DNA of 42,504 bases. Origin: Candidatus Aminicenantota bacterium (GTDB taxonomy: Bacteria; Acidobacteriota; Aminicenantia; UBA2199). The stretch spans positions 1 to 42,504 of the forward strand of contig JAGLSW010000790.1 of NCBI GenBank assembly GCA_023135565.1, read 5' to 3'. Below, piece after piece: positions 6,694 to 14,533 of the stretch (its first letter is position 1; each line of letters opens with the position of its first letter). The translations under genes were made by a program, and so were the position numbers. The notes under the pieces were generated by a model. The model had not been told where the DNA came from, did no database searches, and was given only the letters and a program-made list of their open reading frames with translations.

Positions 6694-8274
6694 TCACCCG
6701 GTTTTTTTCACCGGCAGCTTAATACGAAACTCAGCGCCTTTGCCCTTTTCGCTCTTTACCTTTATGGTTCCTTTGTGCTCTTTGATGATGCCATAGGCTA
6801 CGAATAATCCTAAGCCGGTACTTTTGGCCGATTCCTTGGTGGTAAAGAAGGGATCGAATATGTTTCTCATTTTCTCTTTTCCTATTCCCATTCCTGTGTC
6901 GGCAATAATAATTTCAACATTTTCGCTGTCGTCACTACGGGTTGCCACCGAAATTTTACCGCCTTCGGGCATGGCTTCTAAGGCATTTATTAATAGGGCA
7001 ATCAGGGTTTGCTGTACCTGTTTGACATCGCAAAAAATAAGAGGGATATTCTCCTGGAGTTTTATTTCTAAAGCGATGTTTTGCAGCTTGATCTTATTAT
7101 CCAGCAGCTTGAGGCTGTTATTAATGACGGCGTTCACATCGGCTTCCCGGATATCCAACCTGGACTGCCGGGAAAATACCAGCAGGTTTTTAACCATGCC
7201 GCCGCATCTTTCGATTTCATCCCCCATTAACTGCAAATAATTTTTGAATTCAGCGCGGCGTTTTTGGTCGATCTCTTCACCGGAAATCACTTTCAGCATC
7301 AATTTAATGTAGGTGAGGATGCCTTGCAGCGGGTTGTTGATCTCATGGGCCACGGAAGAGGCCAATACTCCCATAGATGCCATTTTTTCCGACTGGATCA
7401 ACTGTTCCCTGGCCTGGTTCAGTTTCTGGGTGCGTTCTTCTACTTTCTTTTCCAATTCGATATTCCAGGATTGAATTTCCTGGTGAGCTTTTTTTAATTC
7501 TTCCACCATAAGATTGAAGGCGACGGCCAGTTGGCCGATTTCATCCTCCCTTTTTACCGGGATTTTCTTGTCTAATTCGCCGCGGGATATTTGCTCGGTA
7601 GCCAGGACCAACCGCTTAACCGGTTTCGAAACGAGGCGGTGGATAAATAGGGCGATGATCAAAAAAAAGCATAGGATGGTGAAGACAATAAAAAAAATCA
7701 ATATAAGTTCAAGTCTTCCCGATTCTTTGTCTAAGTCGGCCAGCGACATGCCGATATCTAAGACGCCGAGCACTCTCAACTCTTTCGGGTGCGTATGGCA
7801 TGATGCGGTGTAGCAGGTGGGTTCGTTGTATATGGGGGTTATCATGGCCATGATGCGGTGCTCTTTGCCCTTGTAATAACGGGTGCGGTCCCGGGTGGGC
7901 AGGTGTTCTAAAGGTTTCTCCGAAGCGTGACATTTATTGCAGGATTCGGCGTCCCGGTCCACATATTTATCCACTTCATCTTTATTGGTGGAGAATATGA
8001 TCTTCCCTTCGTTATTAAACATTCTCACCGCCTCTATACCGGGATGGTTACCGATAATGCCCATCATGCGGTGGATACACTCGCGGTTTTCCCTGGGCAT
8101 ATTAAAATGTGTGGATCTGGTGATTAACTCACTGAAAATATTGACTTCACGAAAAAAATCGTTTTTCAGCAGCCCGGTCTGGTGGTCGATGAGGATGTAA
8201 CCGAACACACTGACGATGATTAAGGTGACAAAACCGATAGAAAGAAAAAGTTTGGCATTGATTGTTTTAAACAT
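6694..8274 (-). CDS. Membrane sensor histidine kinase with c-type haem sensor domain (copy 2)
   Basis: A 526-aa tandem paralogue of the kinase downstream. It has the same plan: membrane segment, sensor with CNKCH (near 112) and CYTASCH (near 155), second membrane segment, HAMP, coiled coil, HisKA with AHEINNPLQG, and HATPase. The kinase core is nearly identical to copy 1, including 'SEKMASMGVLASSVAHEINN', while sensor and HAMP regions have diverged more. That pattern suggests duplication followed by sensor specialisation. It follows the CBS-domain gene by 100 bases with the same orientation as the redox operon. Tetrapyrrole-binding extracytoplasmic kinases of this type are known from metal-reducing and other cytochrome-rich anaerobes; the signal sensed here is unknown. 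Confidence 0.85.
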   Translation of the reverse strand: MFKTINAKLFLSIGFVTLIIVSVFGYILIDHQTGLLKNDFFREVNIFSELITRSTHFNMPRENRECIHRMMGIIGNHPGIEAVRMFNNEGKIIFSTNKDEVDKYVDRDAESCNKCHASEKPLEHLPTRDRTRYYKGKEHRIMAMITPIYNEPTCYTASCHTHPKELRVLGVLDIGMSLADLDKESGRLELILIFFIVFTILCFFLIIALFIHRLVSKPVKRLVLATEQISRGELDKKIPVKREDEIGQLAVAFNLMVEELKKAHQEIQSWNIELEKKVEERTQKLNQAREQLIQSEKMASMGVLASSVAHEINNPLQGILTYIKLMLKVISGEEIDQKRRAEFKNYLQLMGDEIERCGGMVKNLLVFSRQSRLDIREADVNAVINNSLKLLDNKIKLQNIALEIKLQENIPLIFCDVKQVQQTLIALLINALEAMPEGGKISVATRSDDSENVEIIIADTGMGIGKEKMRNIFDPFFTTKESAKSTGLGLFVAYGIIKEHKGTIKVKSEKGKGAEFRIKLPVKKTG

Positions 8275-8374
8275 TTTTTTTGTAATTATCCCGGCAAGAG
8301 CTTCGGCAGCGCAGGGTCACCCTACCCGCTGCACCCGGGATATAACGCCCGGCACAAAGCTAAAGAAGCTTACT

Positions 8375-8812
8375 TCAATAAGCCAACTGGATGTATTCGT
8401 TCAGGTAGTGGATAGTGGCTTCCTGGTGCTTAAGCATTTTTCTTACCAGGTCGCCGATAGAGACCACGCCGGCTAATTTTTTGTCTTTTAAAACCGGTAA
8501 ATGACGGCAGGGCACCTGGTTCATGATAGCCAGACCTTCATTTAAAGGGGCATCACTGGTGACACAGGCTACGTCCCGGGTCATCACATCTTTAACCGGT
8601 GTTTTTTTCGATGAATGGCCCTGGAGAATAATTTTATTCATGTAGTCCCGTTCGGAAAATATTCCTACCGGTTTTTCCCCTTCGAGCACCAATATGGCGC
8701 CGATTTTGTGTTCAGCCATGATTTTGATGGCGTCGAATACGGTGGCTTTTAAACCTACCGAAATGACATCGCGCCCTTTTTCTTCCAAAACATCAGAAAT
8801 CTTAATTTCCAT
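8375..8812 (-). CDS. Tandem CBS-domain protein
   Basis: The protein is 145 aa and consists of two CBS motifs (a Bateman pair) and nothing else. The first has 'DAIKIMAEHKIGAILVLEG...VGIFSERDY' (about residues 27-65) and the second 'VKDVMTRDVACVTSD' through 'RHLPVLKDKKLAGVVSIGDL' (about 75-125). Such pairs bind adenine nucleotides (AMP, ATP, NADH-like ligands) and act as energy or redox-state sensors. It lies 91 bases downstream of nuoF and upstream of the haem kinases, on the same strand. CBS proteins of this size often accompany bifurcating hydrogenase/NuoF operons in anaerobes, so a role in tuning that complex by adenylate level is plausible but unproven. Confidence 0.85.
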   Translation of the reverse strand: MEIKISDVLEEKGRDVISVGLKATVFDAIKIMAEHKIGAILVLEGEKPVGIFSERDYMNKIILQGHSSKKTPVKDVMTRDVACVTSDAPLNEGLAIMNQVPCRHLPVLKDKKLAGVVSIGDLVRKMLKHQEATIHYLNEYIQLAY

Positions 8813-8857
8813 GATTCACCTCATTAAACATAATTTCAAAAGAGTAAGTCACCATTT

Positions 8858-8872
8858 GGGGGCGGTGCCCCC
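8858..8872. other. Perfect GC hairpin between nuoF and the CBS gene
   Basis: GGGGGC GGT GCCCCC forms a 6-bp stem with a 3-base loop in the 91-base gap. No T-run follows on either strand, so it is more likely an mRNA-stabilising or processing hairpin, or a repeat fragment, than a terminator. Confidence 0.4.
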
Positions 8873-8903
8873 ATCCTATATAATAACACAAATTATTTTT
8901 TTT

Positions 8904-11900
8904 TTAAAGGTCACATCTTAAACAGCGTTTGGCTTCATCCACACACATCTCTTCCGTGTAACCGGTTTCAACTTCGGCGAAACTCTTTTTCCTTTCGGCC
9001 ATTTTGATGCAGGGCATTTTTTTCCGTTTCAAACCTTCGCTCACTTCGTCCGGCACTTCGATCTGCGGTACCATTTTCTTTGGTATCACCGGCCTGTAGC
9101 GCCATTCTATCTTTTCTCCGTCGAAATACTTGACGATGGCTGCCGCCGAACGCTGACCGGCGGCAATGGCTTCGATGATGGTTGCCGGGCCGGTAACGGC
9201 GTCACCGGCGGCAAATACGCCGGGGATGTTGGTTTCGAGGGTGTTGGGATCAACTTCGAAGGTATTCCAGCGGGTGAGATTCAAACCGGTTTCCCGGGTC
9301 AAATCTTCTATTTCCGGGTCCTGGCTGATGGCCGGTACGATGATGTGGCAGGGAATAATAAATTCGGAACCTTCCATGGGAACAGGACGGCGGCGGCCGC
9401 TGGAATCAGGTTCTCCCAATTCGTTGCGAATACACTCTAAACCGGTAAGCTTGCCTTTTTCGCCGATAATGCGGGTGGGAGATACTAAATAATCGATTTT
9501 GACGCCTTCTTCTTCGGCTGCTTCGATCTCTTCTTCGAAAGCGGGCATTTCCCGGCGGGTGCGGCGGTAGGCGATGGTGACTTCTTTGGCGCCGAGGCGC
9601 GCCGCCACCCGGGCGGCGTCGATGGCTGAATTGCCGCCGCCGATTACCACTACTTTATCGCCGGGTTTCGTTTTATCGCCGAAGTTGACCTGGCGTAGGA
9701 AAGCGATACTGTCTACGCAGCCTTCGTACTTGTCTTCGCCGTGGATACCCAGGGTTTTCCCTTTATGAGCGCCCACTGCCGACAGTATGGCGTCGTAACC
9801 CTGTTCTTTTAAATCGTCGATGGTAAAATCCTTGCCGATGCGAACGCCGGTTTTTATTTCCACGCCCATGGCTGCGATGGCGTCGATCTCCGCCTGGATA
9901 ATATCCCGCGGTAGGCGGTATTCGGGTATGGCCGCCACTAACATGCCGCCGGCTTTGGGCAGGGCTTCGAAAACCGTCACGGCATAACCTTGCTGTATTA
10001 AGAAATAGGCTGCCGACAACCCGGCGGGGCCGGCGCCGATAACGGCGATTTTTTCCTTTTTGGTAATGGGCAGGGCCCGGATATTTTTGGCCCGTTCCTT
10101 TTCTAAGTCGGCCACATATCTCTTCAGGTACATGATGGCAATGGGTTTATCCACTTCGCCCCGCTTACATTCCGATTCGCAGGCGTGGGGACAGGCGCGT
10201 CCGCAGACCGAGGGGAAAGGATTGTCCTCTAAAATAATATCTAATGCATCTTTATACTGTTTGTTGGCGATATAAGCCACATAACTAGGTACGTCGATGC
10301 CGGCCGGACAGGCGCTCTGGCAGGGGCTGGGAGACAGCCGCTTACATACCCCGGCGGGACAGCGTTTTTCTAATATATGGGCTTCATATTCGTGCCTGAA
10401 ATATTTGAGGGTGGTTAAAACAGGATTAGGCGCGGTCTTGCCTAACCCGCACAAGGCTCCGTTGAGGATGGTTTCCGATAGGCGCAGCAGGGTATCGATG
10501 TCTTCCATTTTCCCTTTGCCTTCGCTGATCCGTTCCAGGATTTTTAACATCACCGTGGTGCCGACGCGGCAGGGGGTGCATTTGCCGCAGCTCTCTTCGG
10601 TGGTGAATTCTAAGAAAAAGCGGGCAATATCCACCATACAACTGGTTTCATCCATTACTACCATACCGCCGGAACCCATGATGGCGCCGGTTTTATTGAT
10701 GGATTCATAGTCGATGGGGATATCGAACTTCCACTCGGGGACACAGCCGCCGGAGGGGCCTCCCAACTGGGCGGCTTTAATCTGGTGGCCGACGATGGGG
10801 CCGCCGCCTACTTCGAAAATGGCTTTACGTAACGACATACCCATGGGCACTTCTATCAGGCCGGTATATTTGACTTTACCGGCCAGGGCAAAAACCTTGG
10901 TGCCTTTACTGCCTTCGGTTCCTATAGCGGCATACTTCTCAGCAGATTCGACGATGATCCAGGGCAAATTGGCCAGGGTTTCTACGTTATTGACCACCGT
11001 GGGACGTTGATAAAGACCTTTCACCGGTGGGAATGGCGGTTTTGGCCGGGGCATGCCGCGCTGGTCTTCGATGGAGGCGATAAGGGCTGTTTCTTCGCCG
11101 CAGACAAAGGCTCCGGCTCCTTCCCTGATGCTGACATCAAAGGAAAAATCGCTGCCCATAATATTTTGACCGAGATATTTCCTTTCCCGGGCGTCGGCTA
11201 TGGCTTTGTCTAAGGTTTTTAAGGCCAGCGGATACTCGGCGCGGCAGTAGATATAACCCTGGGTGGCGCCGATGGCATACGCGGCAATAATCATGCCTTC
11301 TAATACAGCATGGGGGTCGCCTTCCAACAGTGAACGGTCCATGAATGCGCCGGGGTCGCCTTCGTCGGCATTACATATGACATATTTTATATCGGATTTG
11401 GTATTTCTACAAAATGACCATTTACGCCCGGTGGGGAACCCGGCGCCGCCGCGGCCCCTTATGCCCGATTTGCTGACCTCTTCGATTACCTCTTCGGGGG
11501 TGATCTTCAATATCATGGCCGTGGCTTTATAACCGGCTTCGCGAATATAATCCTCGATGCTGAAGGGGTCGATGTTACCGCAATTCCTGAGGGCTATTTT
11601 TATTTGATCTTTTACCACTACATATTCATCATCGAAAGGCACTCCGGGATATGCTTCTTCTCCGTCGGATGGCTGGTACTGGAACAAAGCATGCTCCTTG
11701 ACGGGCTTGCCGTTTTTTATGGTCTGCTCAATGATTTCCGCCGCGGATTCGGGGGTTAGATTAGCATAGATCAAGCGTGTGCGCCCGGTTGTCTTTAACT
11801 CGGCTATGACCTCCTGGGAACACAGCCCGATACAGCCGGTGGCTTTTATTTCCACCGGTAGGCCCGTTTCTTCTATGACCCGGGTAAAGGCTTCATGCAC

Positions 11901-11969
11901 ATCCACTGCGCCTGCCGCACGGCCGCAGGTGGCCATTCCTATCGTTAAAATCGACGTTCTTTTATCCAT
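8904..11969 (-). CDS. NuoF-type NADH dehydrogenase subunit fused to a GltD/NfnB-like flavoprotein
   Basis: A 1021-aa fusion. Residues 1-100 form a thioredoxin-like [2Fe-2S] domain (C15, C46, C50 visible). Residues about 120-540 are NuoF: RGRGGAGFPTGRKW (171-184, FMN/NADH), GAGAFVCGEETAL, SLBB, ESCGKCTPCR near 463 and a fourth cluster Cys in ALCGLGKT. From about 550 the protein becomes a GltD/NfnB-like flavoprotein: CQSACPAGIDVP and VCGRACPHACESEC (two [4Fe-4S] sets), FAD site VIGAGPAGL near 646, NAD(P)H site VIGGGNSAIDAAR near 776 and 'GVFAAGDAVTGPA'. All nucleotide motifs are intact. It overlaps no neighbour and lies 2 bases behind nuoE. The architecture fits a flavin-based bifurcating transhydrogenase carrying both NADH and NADPH sites in one chain. 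Sporomusa-type Nfn (StnABC) is the closest described parallel I can name. Confidence 0.88.
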   Translation of the reverse strand: MDKRTSILTIGMATCGRAAGAVDVHEAFTRVIEETGLPVEIKATGCIGLCSQEVIAELKTTGRTRLIYANLTPESAAEIIEQTIKNGKPVKEHALFQYQPSDGEEAYPGVPFDDEYVVVKDQIKIALRNCGNIDPFSIEDYIREAGYKATAMILKITPEEVIEEVSKSGIRGRGGAGFPTGRKWSFCRNTKSDIKYVICNADEGDPGAFMDRSLLEGDPHAVLEGMIIAAYAIGATQGYIYCRAEYPLALKTLDKAIADARERKYLGQNIMGSDFSFDVSIREGAGAFVCGEETALIASIEDQRGMPRPKPPFPPVKGLYQRPTVVNNVETLANLPWIIVESAEKYAAIGTEGSKGTKVFALAGKVKYTGLIEVPMGMSLRKAIFEVGGGPIVGHQIKAAQLGGPSGGCVPEWKFDIPIDYESINKTGAIMGSGGMVVMDETSCMVDIARFFLEFTTEESCGKCTPCRVGTTVMLKILERISEGKGKMEDIDTLLRLSETILNGALCGLGKTAPNPVLTTLKYFRHEYEAHILEKRCPAGVCKRLSPSPCQSACPAGIDVPSYVAYIANKQYKDALDIILEDNPFPSVCGRACPHACESECKRGEVDKPIAIMYLKRYVADLEKERAKNIRALPITKKEKIAVIGAGPAGLSAAYFLIQQGYAVTVFEALPKAGGMLVAAIPEYRLPRDIIQAEIDAIAAMGVEIKTGVRIGKDFTIDDLKEQGYDAILSAVGAHKGKTLGIHGEDKYEGCVDSIAFLRQVNFGDKTKPGDKVVVIGGGNSAIDAARVAARLGAKEVTIAYRRTRREMPAFEEEIEAAEEEGVKIDYLVSPTRIIGEKGKLTGLECIRNELGEPDSSGRRRPVPMEGSEFIIPCHIIVPAISQDPEIEDLTRETGLNLTRWNTFEVDPNTLETNIPGVFAAGDAVTGPATIIEAIAAGQRSAAAIVKYFDGEKIEWRYRPVIPKKMVPQIEVPDEVSEGLKRKKMPCIKMAERKKSFAEVETGYTEEMCVDEAKRCLRCDL

Positions 11970-11971
11970 TT

Positions 11972-12481
11972 TTATACTTCCTCTGCCTCTGCGGCCCGGC
12001 GATACTCTTCGACGATCGCCTTGATTTTATCTACATCGATGCTGCCGTAGACTTTATCGTTCACCATAATGGCCGGCGCCAGGGCACAGCAGCCGAGACA
12101 GGCTACATCCTGCACGGTAAAGAGGCGGTCCTCGGTGGTAGGGTTCTCATGATCAACTTTCAGGATCGATCTCAATTTCTTGGTCAACACCTTAGAACCA
12201 CCTACATGACAGGCAGTGCCGTTGCACGTTTTGATTATATTTTTCCCTACGGGTTTTAAACTGAATTGGGAATAAAAGGTGATAACACCATAAATACGAC
12301 TCTCTGAGAAAAGAGTATTTTCCGCTATATATTTGATGGCATATCCGGGGACATAACCGAAAACCGCCTGGACTTGCTGGAGATATATCATCAGGGAATT
12401 CTCATGGGAAAAACGCTCGAAGACCTGTTCCAATGCGGTTAGGTCTTCCGGGGATGGAGTTAAGTTTTCTTGCTCCTGCAT
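11972..12481 (-). CDS. nuoE: NuoE-type [2Fe-2S] subunit
   Basis: The protein is 169 aa, the usual length of the 24-kDa NuoE/HydC family. The N-terminal helical bundle includes 'LMIYLQQVQAVFGYVPGYAI' and VITFYSQFSL. The C-terminal thioredoxin-like fold carries the [2Fe-2S] ligands: CNGTAC (C-x4-C) followed by CLGCC, giving the C-x3-C pair. It transfers electrons between NuoF's FMN and other clusters, or has a structural role in bifurcating complexes. An AAGGAGG site lies 11 bases before the ATG. It sits between the nuoG-like and nuoF genes with very short gaps, so the three subunits are surely co-translated. Confidence 0.9.
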   Translation of the reverse strand: MQEQENLTPSPEDLTALEQVFERFSHENSLMIYLQQVQAVFGYVPGYAIKYIAENTLFSESRIYGVITFYSQFSLKPVGKNIIKTCNGTACHVGGSKVLTKKLRSILKVDHENPTTEDRLFTVQDVACLGCCALAPAIMVNDKVYGSIDVDKIKAIVEEYRRAAEAEEV

Positions 12482-12497
12482 GGCTCAGATTTCCTCC

Positions 12498-14507
12498 TTA
12501 AAACAATTTCTTAAAAACATTTTCCATATCTTTACAGTGGGCGCATAACACTTTGTGACTGTCGATCCGATCGATGCCCGGGGGTAGTTTATCTGCTCCG
12601 CTAAAACTGAGCGGATGTCCTTTATCTATTTTTATTCCGTCGCCCTCTAATTTACTATAATCTATTTCTTTAAGATGCGGGTCTACCAGGGTGATCTCTT
12701 TCTCCCATATTTCCCGGCTGCCGGTGGATTCCCAGTTTTGGCCCATCCTTTTGGCCAGTTCTTTAAAAATCCAGGTGGTGGGTTTGGCTTCGCCGGGGGG
12801 ATCGACTGCTTTTCTTACCCGGTTTACCCGCAGGTCGGAGCTAATGTAGGTGCCTTCGCATTCAGCCCAAACGGCTGAAGGCAGCACCACATCGGCATCA
12901 GCGGAATATTCGGTGTCGAAAAGATCCTGCACCACTAAAAATTCCACCTTGTCCCGCTTCTTAAAATGCCGGCCTAAGGAATAGACAAACTTTTTCCCTG
13001 CCAGATCGAAATCCTCTCCGGATTTAATGCCCATAAGATAAGCGCCGATGGCGTTGTTTTCCCTGGTTAAAGAGAAAATGCGGGTGTTTCTCATTTTCTT
13101 CAACGGGGTAATATCGAATTCCGGGTGGTGGAAAACAATAATGTTGTCACCGTCTACTAACCGGTCTATGCCGGTAAAATCTTTTTGGTGAATTTTAGCA
13201 AATTTCGATATGTCGGTGTCCCGGGGGTCGATCACTACCAATTTCACGCCGTGGAGAACGGCCTGCTTGACATAAGAACCGGCTACGGGAGTTTCCCGGG
13301 TGATGTCCGCGCCCGCGATAACGATGGTGGAAGCCTTATCTAAATCTTCATAAACGATGCCGGGGAAAGTGGAATTCTCAAAATGAACCACATTATCCGC
13401 AGCGCCGAGAACAGCCTGGAAAAATTTCTTAACCGAAAAAAGGTCCTCGGTGGTATATTTGGTGGAGACGGTAGAGGCCACCTGGTCGGGGCCGTACTTT
13501 TCCTTTATTTCTTTTAACTTTGCGGCAATCAAATCTAAGGCTTCATCCCATTCAACTTCCTGGAGAGCGCCGTTTTTCCTGATTTGGGGTTTAGTTAGAC
13601 GTTTTTCAGAATAGAGGAAATCGAAAGCGAAACGGCCCCGGAAACAGAGACGGCCATCATGGTTGGGTTCTGCTTCTTCGATGCCTCTTACTTTGACGAT
13701 TTTGCCCTCTTCTTTGTGTACGTAAAGCTCCAATTGACAACCTACGCCGCAGTAGTGGCAGGTGGTGCGCACCGTGTCCACTTCCCAGATCCTGGAATTA
13801 AAACGGCCTTTCTTTTCAAACAGGGAGCCTACGGGACAAACCTGGATACATTCGCCGCAGTAAACACAATCGGATTCGGGGATAGTGGTGTCGCCTCTAA
13901 CCACAATTTTGGACTGCATGCCCCGGTAACCGTGAGAAATGGCCCGGTTAACCTGTATCTCGTTGCAGGCATACACACACTTGCCGCATAAAATACAGCG
14001 GGAAAAATCCCGGGCGATGAGGGGGTCTTCGAAGTCTAAGGGGTATTCGACGGGCAGGCTGTCAAAAGTCCTTTCGGTCACCATGTACTTATAGGCCAGA
14101 TCCTGGAGTTGACACCTGCCGTATGCGGTACAGATGTCCCCGGCCCGGTCATATTCTTCCACCATGGCCTGGAAATCGGTCCATTCCTGGGGCAGCACAT
14201 CGCGTACCGAACAATTGTGGTTGCCTGAGATGAGCATCAGTTCTAAAATGGTGCGCCGGGCATCGTGGATGCGTTTGGTGTCGGTGAACACTTCTAAGTT
14301 GGAGGCGGCGGGGGTGGAACAGGAAGAGATGAAACCGGGCACTTTTTTGGCTTCCACGATACAAATGCGACAGGCCCCGGTGGGGGTTGCTCCTTTCAGG
14401 TAACAAAGGGTGGGGATAAAAATGCCGTTCCGTTTGGCAACCTCTAAGATGGTCTCACCCTGTTCAAAACTGTACTTATGACCGTTTATGGTTATTATAT
14501 TATCCAT
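12498..14507 (-). CDS. NuoG/FdhA-like iron-sulfur subunit without a molybdenum catalytic residue
   Basis: The protein is 669 aa. The order is a [2Fe-2S] plant-type domain (C35, C46, C49, C63) and a NuoG His/Cys cluster region (NHNCSVRDV and CTAYGRC). Two [4Fe-4S] sites (CILCGKCVYAC, CVYCGECIQVCP) follow, then a molybdopterin-type [4Fe-4S] site (CHYCGVGC and GRLCFRGRF). The last part is a shortened molybdopterin-oxidoreductase fold. In formate dehydrogenases the catalytic Cys/Sec and His lie in a segment like H-C-A-R-x-[UC]-H. The corresponding segment here reads VVHFENSTFPG, with neither. The C-terminal dinucleotide-binding domain is also absent, and the chain ends with an extra CAHC motif. 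It is therefore probably an electron-conducting scaffold, as in complex I NuoG, and not a formate dehydrogenase. Confidence 0.82.
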   Translation of the reverse strand: MDNIITINGHKYSFEQGETILEVAKRNGIFIPTLCYLKGATPTGACRICIVEAKKVPGFISSCSTPAASNLEVFTDTKRIHDARRTILELMLISGNHNCSVRDVLPQEWTDFQAMVEEYDRAGDICTAYGRCQLQDLAYKYMVTERTFDSLPVEYPLDFEDPLIARDFSRCILCGKCVYACNEIQVNRAISHGYRGMQSKIVVRGDTTIPESDCVYCGECIQVCPVGSLFEKKGRFNSRIWEVDTVRTTCHYCGVGCQLELYVHKEEGKIVKVRGIEEAEPNHDGRLCFRGRFAFDFLYSEKRLTKPQIRKNGALQEVEWDEALDLIAAKLKEIKEKYGPDQVASTVSTKYTTEDLFSVKKFFQAVLGAADNVVHFENSTFPGIVYEDLDKASTIVIAGADITRETPVAGSYVKQAVLHGVKLVVIDPRDTDISKFAKIHQKDFTGIDRLVDGDNIIVFHHPEFDITPLKKMRNTRIFSLTRENNAIGAYLMGIKSGEDFDLAGKKFVYSLGRHFKKRDKVEFLVVQDLFDTEYSADADVVLPSAVWAECEGTYISSDLRVNRVRKAVDPPGEAKPTTWIFKELAKRMGQNWESTGSREIWEKEITLVDPHLKEIDYSKLEGDGIKIDKGHPLSFSGADKLPPGIDRIDSHKVLCAHCKDMENVFKKLF

Positions 14508-14533
14508 TTTTTTTAAAAATCCTTTTATTTTTT

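Noticed and set aside
12498-14507. Formate dehydrogenase alpha subunit
   Set aside because: The N-terminal half looks like FdhA, but the catalytic Cys/Sec-His segment and the C-terminal domain are absent. No in-frame TGA that could be selenocysteine is present.
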